64,000 bases of DNA from Chryseobacterium arthrosphaerae (GTDB taxonomy: Bacteria > Bacteroidota > Bacteroidia > Flavobacteriales > Weeksellaceae), in NCBI RefSeq assembly GCF_001684965.1, contig NZ_MAYG01000001.1:1240001-1304000 (forward strand). The letters run 5' to 3'. Below the pieces are notes generated by a model. The model was not told the DNA's origin, made no database searches, and worked only from the letters and a program-made list of their open reading frames with translations. Positions 60,674 through 64,000 of the stretch are shown piece after piece; the stretch's first letter is position 1, and every line of letters starts with the position of its first letter. Made by a program: the position numbers and the translations under genes.

Positions 60674-61243
60674 ATGGAAGAATTACTGATTTCATATATT
60701 AAAAGTAAAATATCGGTAACAGAGGAAGAAACGGAAACCATTCTCTCTTATTTCAAACCGATCAAACTCAAGAAGAACGAGCTGCTTCTGACCAATGGAC
60801 AATCCAGCCAGAGAACCTTTTTTGTAACGTCAGGATGTCTCCGTATATTCTTCATCAATGAAGAAGGGCAGGATTCCACCAGATATTTTGCTTTTGAAAA
60901 TCAGTTTGCCACGGCACTTGTAAGCTTTATTACTTCTGAACCGTCTGAAGAATTTATCCAGGCCGTTGAGGATTCGGAAGTGTATTATATCACCCACAAG
61001 AACTTTTATCATCTTCTGGATATTATCCCGCAATGGGAAAAGTTTTACAGGATTTATCTTGAGATCGCCTATGTCACCAATACCAAAAGACTGATGTCTT
61101 TTCTGGTTCAGGACGCTCTGGAAAAATACCGCCAGCTTTTGGATGAAAATCCTATTATCGTGCGAAGGCTTTCCAACAAAATGGTGGCCTCTTATCTCAA
61201 TATCTCACAGGAAACGCTGAGCAGGCTGAAATCCAGGCTCTGA
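60674..61243 (+). CDS. Crp/Fnr-family transcriptional regulator
   Basis: A 189-residue Crp-like protein with an N-terminal cNMP-fold domain (about 10-120, GQSSQRTFFVTSGCLRIFFINEEGQDSTRYF) and a C-terminal HTH (SNKMVASYLNISQETLSRLKSRL). There is no N-terminal cysteine cluster, so oxygen sensing by an iron-sulfur centre is unlikely. It lies in the locus with two identical FNR-type boxes and is the obvious candidate to bind them. It is flanked by two SIP-type genes, so it may link iron or redox status to this locus. Confidence 0.9.
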   Translation: MEELLISYIKSKISVTEEETETILSYFKPIKLKKNELLLTNGQSSQRTFFVTSGCLRIFFINEEGQDSTRYFAFENQFATALVSFITSEPSEEFIQAVEDSEVYYITHKNFYHLLDIIPQWEKFYRIYLEIAYVTNTKRLMSFLVQDALEKYRQLLDENPIIVRRLSNKMVASYLNISQETLSRLKSRL

Positions 61244-61302
61244 ATTCAGTTCAGTATTGTAAGGGCCTGTGATTTTCAAATGTATAATTATTTTTTTGAA
61301 CA

Positions 61303-61992
61303 ATGAACAGTCTCGCAAGTCCGGCTCTGAATATTTCCACAGGAATTATTCTGCTGAAAAACAAAATAGCAGCCCACACTTACCACATCAGGATCCAGAG
61401 TCAGGATTTTTCACAGATTCAGTCCGTTACGGGATCGGCTATAGATATTTATCAGTCTGACCCACATTACGATCTTCAGCCGGTAGTGCAGCAATATACA
61501 TTCTGGGACTATGAGCCTGTCCATCATATTGCAGATATTGCCATTACCATATGTTGTGATCATGAAGAGAAAAAATGGATAGAAAATCTTCAGCAGGGAG
61601 ATACTCTGTTTTTCAGGCTGCTTTGCGGATCATGGGTGCCGGACCAGGCTGCGGATCATTATATTCTGATCAGTGATGTAAAGGCATTATCCCAACTCTA
61701 CGAGATCAACAGGGCACTGCCCGTAAGTAAAAAGGTAACGGCTGTTGCTTATGCAGAACAGGAAGATTATCTTTTCCCGGACCTTGACCAAAGCTTCCCC
61801 GTAAAAACTTTCTTGATCTCCCCCACAGACCCTGTAAAAATTCTGGAATGGATCATGAGATCTTTCCGGAAGGATATTCAAAATGCAGTAATATATGTAT
61901 TGGGAGATTCTCTGGCAGCTTCTTTCATCTATCATGATTTAAAAGATCAGTCTCTTTTGGAAATCCAAACTGTTTATTTAAATCCTTTTTAA
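61303..61992 (+). CDS. Divergent SIP-like protein lacking flavin motif
   Basis: A 229-residue protein whose overall layout follows the SIP family: QYTFWDYEP aligns with the RTYTNR position, followed by a beta-barrel and a Rossmann-like C-terminal part with VIYVLGDSLAASFIYHDL. The arginines that hold FAD and the HGDNGPAS signature are missing. It could have lost flavin, or have become a binding or regulatory paralogue of the SIP at 59865. It follows the Crp/Fnr gene by 59 bases. Homology is judged from pattern and context only. Confidence 0.6.
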   Translation: MNSLASPALNISTGIILLKNKIAAHTYHIRIQSQDFSQIQSVTGSAIDIYQSDPHYDLQPVVQQYTFWDYEPVHHIADIAITICCDHEEKKWIENLQQGDTLFFRLLCGSWVPDQAADHYILISDVKALSQLYEINRALPVSKKVTAVAYAEQEDYLFPDLDQSFPVKTFLISPTDPVKILEWIMRSFRKDIQNAVIYVLGDSLAASFIYHDLKDQSLLEIQTVYLNPF

Positions 61993-62050
61993 ACTGTATA
62001 AATTCTTAAAAAATTAATACTGGCAGGCTTTTCAGAAAAAATTTAAGACT

Positions 62051-62058
62051 TATATTTG
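62051..62058 (+). promoter_or_regulatory. -7 promoter box TATATTTG
   Basis: Exact consensus match, ending seven bases before the ATG at 62066; transcription would start at or next to the ATG, giving a leaderless or nearly leaderless message. Confidence 0.5.
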
Positions 62059-62065
62059 CAGGACA

Positions 62066-62428
62066 ATGTTAAAATGGATTTCCATATTATGCTCGATGAT
62101 GTATGTGCTGGCTACCACCAATGCGGGGGAAGTTCTTAAAGTACCTATGTTTGTAGAACATTATATGGAATATCATGGAAGCCTGTCAGAATTTGTTATG
62201 GAGCACTATGACAATCATAAAAAAGATGCGGACTGGGATCTTGATCAGAAACTTCCTTTCATCAATCCGCCTATTGTACTCACGGTACATGCCCAGCTTC
62301 CGGAACTTAGTTTTGAAATAAAAAAGCCTAAAGAAATTACTATTCCTCAAAAGAACAGTATCTATCAGGAAAAAGATTTTTCCAACCTTTATCTTTCCAG
62401 CATATTCCAGCCTCCACGGCACTCTTAA
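62066..62428 (+). CDS. Small exported unknown protein
   Basis: A 120-residue protein with an N-terminal signal or anchor segment (about 1-20, MLKWISILCSMMYVLATTNAG), then an acidic/His-containing region (MFVEHYMEYHGSLSEFVMEHYDNHKKDADWDLDQKLPF) and a Pro-rich tail. Several histidines and acidic residues might bind metal. It precedes the metal-efflux RND gene by 265 bases, so a metal-sensing or periplasmic helper role is possible. I do not recognise the family. Confidence 0.65.
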   Translation: MLKWISILCSMMYVLATTNAGEVLKVPMFVEHYMEYHGSLSEFVMEHYDNHKKDADWDLDQKLPFINPPIVLTVHAQLPELSFEIKKPKEITIPQKNSIYQEKDFSNLYLSSIFQPPRHS

Positions 62429-62693
62429 CTGATATCATATTTATAATCAATGTTTTACTATTTGCGTAAAACAGTCCATTTATTACATATCAATTAACCC
62501 GTTGTGCCTTTAACATTCCGCCACAAAAACAGCCAGGATATTTAAAAAGCTTTAGCATGCTTTAAAAACCAGTTTCTATACACTGAAGTTTTTAATCGAT
62601 ACAGGCTTTTGCCAAATGTTTTGGTTTTTTGTAGCTCACTCCAACTTTAGACAGTTGTATAAAGCATTCCGGGTTAGCAATTAATAATTTTTC

Positions 62694-64000
62694 ATGTTAA
62701 ATAAAATTATTGAGTTTTCTGTAAAGAATAAACTCATCATAGCCTTGTTTACCATAGGTCTCGTTCTTTTTGGGATTTATGAAACCACCAAACTTCCCAT
62801 TGATGCACAGCCTGATATCACCAACAATCAGGTTCAGATCATTACTACGGCTCCGTCTTATGGTGCTGCAGACATAGAACGTCTTGTTACATTTCCTATT
62901 GAACAGGCCACCAGTAATATCAGCGGAATCACTGAACTCCGCAGCCTTTCACGTTTCGGGCTTTCACTGGTGACTGTAGTTTTTGATGATGAAACGGATG
63001 TATACTGGGCCCGTCAGCAGGTTCAGGAACGCTTACAGCTTGTGCAGGATAATATTCCTGCCGGAATCGGAAAGCCTGAGCTGGGACCTATTTCTACAGG
63101 TTTGGGAGAGATTTTCCAGTATGTGGTAAGAGCCAAAAAAGGGTACGAAAATGTATACGATGAAACTGAGCTCAGAACCATTCAGGATTGGGTGGTAAGA
63201 CGTCAGTTGCTGGGTACAAAAGGAGTTGCAGACGTCAGCAGTTTCGGTGGGAAGCTGAAGCAATATGAAATAGCCATCAACCCGAACAGGCTTCAGGCCT
63301 TCAACATCAATATCAATGATGTTTTTGCCGCCTTGGAAAAAAATAACCAGAATACAGGAGGCGCTTATATTGAGAAGAAAGAAACAGTTCTTTTTATCCG
63401 GAGTGAAGGGCTTCTGGGAAGTACAGAAGATATCGGAAACATCCAGGTTGCAGAAACCGGGGAAGGAATCCCTGTTCATATCAAAGATGTGGCGTCTGTA
63501 AAAATAGGGTTTGCCACAAGATACGGTGCAATGACCTATAATGATACCGGAGAGGTTTCCGGAGCCATTGTGCTCATGCTAAAAGGGGAAAATGCCAATA
63601 AAGTCATTGCCAATATCAAGCAAAGGCTGGAAAAGATCCAGGAATCATTACCGGAAGGCGTAGTCATCGAGCCATTCCTTGACCGGGCCAAAATGGTGAA
63701 CAATACCATCAGTACGGTAAAAACCAACCTTATGGAAGGTGCTTTGATCGTAGTATTTATTCTTGTATTGTTTCTGGGAAATTTCAGGGCAGGTCTGCTG
63801 GTTGCTTCCGTGATTCCTCTGGCGATGCTTTTTGCGATCATCATGATGAATATCTTTGGTGTGGGAGGAAACCTGATGAGTCTCGGGGCACTGGACTTCG
63901 GTCTTATTGTAGACGGTGCCGTCATTATTGTAGAAGCCGTACTGCATCAGCTGGCCCATAAAAAGCATTTCGGAAAAGACAATATGCTGAGCAAAAAGGA
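62694..64000 (+). CDS. CzcA/CusA-type heavy-metal RND efflux pump (partial)
   Basis: Open frame from ATG 62694 that runs off the window; about 435 codons are seen. The first helix (NKLIIALFTIGLVLFGIYE) is followed by the RND start PIDAQPDITNNQVQIITTAPSYGAADIERLVTFPIEQ. The helix-4 region ALDFGLIVDGAVIIVE has the aspartate pattern of heavy-metal RND proton carriers (HME-RND: CzcA, CusA). It works with a membrane-fusion and an outer-membrane protein, presumably encoded further right, to expel Zn, Co, Cd or Cu/Ag. The metal cannot be assigned from this part. Confidence 0.93.
   Translation, partial: MLNKIIEFSVKNKLIIALFTIGLVLFGIYETTKLPIDAQPDITNNQVQIITTAPSYGAADIERLVTFPIEQATSNISGITELRSLSRFGLSLVTVVFDDETDVYWARQQVQERLQLVQDNIPAGIGKPELGPISTGLGEIFQYVVRAKKGYENVYDETELRTIQDWVVRRQLLGTKGVADVSSFGGKLKQYEIAINPNRLQAFNININDVFAALEKNNQNTGGAYIEKKETVLFIRSEGLLGSTEDIGNIQVAETGEGIPVHIKDVASVKIGFATRYGAMTYNDTGEVSGAIVLMLKGENANKVIANIKQRLEKIQESLPEGVVIEPFLDRAKMVNNTISTVKTNLMEGALIVVFILVLFLGNFRAGLLVASVIPLAMLFAIIMMNIFGVGGNLMSLGALDFGLIVDGAVIIVEAVLHQLAHKKHFGKDNMLSKK

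Noticed and set aside
1..64000. CRISPR arrays, tRNA or rRNA genes, insertion sequences, riboswitches
   Set aside because: None was seen on reading both strands. No direct-repeat arrays with spacers, no tRNA-like T-loop signatures and no transposase genes.

Overview
The window looks like chromosome from a Bacteroidota species, most likely a flavobacterium of the Chryseobacterium/Elizabethkingia group. DNA is AT-rich, intergenic regions are very AT-rich, ribosome binding sites are weak or absent, and many genes are preceded by the Bacteroidota -7 box TAnnTTTG, sometimes with a TTTG or TTG about 18-19 bases upstream. Gene families also fit (Bacteroidota-type VgrG, ligase-associated repair genes, many small regulator/transporter pairs). 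No rRNA, tRNA, CRISPR or insertion sequence was seen. Genus is an inference.

Layout. 1-5.1 kb: a frameshifted AraC-type regulator, a nitrilase-family amidohydrolase, a three-gene membrane/rhodanese operon with a near-perfect TetR-type operator, the TetR gene and an MFS pump. 5.1-11.8 kb: the ligase-associated DNA damage response set (PdeM-type phosphoesterase, Lhr-like helicase, ATP-dependent ligase, MBL-fold exonuclease) with phosphoglycerate mutase between. 12-20 kb: SDR/GlcG/AraC operon, PPC-domain protein, CAT-like acetyltransferase, Crp/Fnr regulator, a 600-base regulatory-looking gap, a small LuxR-type HTH protein, MBL hydrolase, a Nudix-like regulator with a broken catalytic box, an MFS pump. 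20.5-26.7 kb: an orphan type VI secretion island (VgrG, an effector with a C-terminal GH-E nuclease, an ankyrin protein and three unknowns). 26.7-35.7 kb: HxlR/hydrolase/MFS/DsbA, a nucleosidase next to a PaiA-like acetyltransferase, Crp/Fnr regulator, two secreted esterases with near-identical terminators, and an ECF sigma factor with a membrane partner. 35.8-45.1 kb: an NRPS-independent hydroxamate siderophore operon (TonB receptor, PLP decarboxylase, fused synthetase-acyltransferase, N-monooxygenase, MATE exporter). 45.4-51.9 kb: a MocR-type regulator facing a biotin operon whose first gene is a ferritin-like diiron protein in front of bioF-bioD-bioB, with bioA following. 52-55.6 kb: a decayed small gene, HxlR/MBL pair, NimT-like MFS facing an AraC regulator. 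55.7 kb: a predicted ~65-nt small RNA. 57-62 kb: an antiporter and an MFS gene each preceded by the same FNR/Crp-type box TTGATCTAAGTCAA at identical spacing, then a siderophore-interacting flavoprotein, a Crp/Fnr regulator and a flavin-motif-lacking paralogue. 62-64 kb: a small exported protein and the start of a CzcA/CusA-type metal efflux pump cut by the window end.

The strongest leads are the diiron protein in the biotin operon where bioC/bioH-type genes would be expected, the paired FNR-type boxes in a locus that encodes its own Crp/Fnr protein, the siderophore synthetase-acyltransferase fusion, the small RNA at 55.7 kb, and the type VI nuclease effector with its candidate immunity genes.
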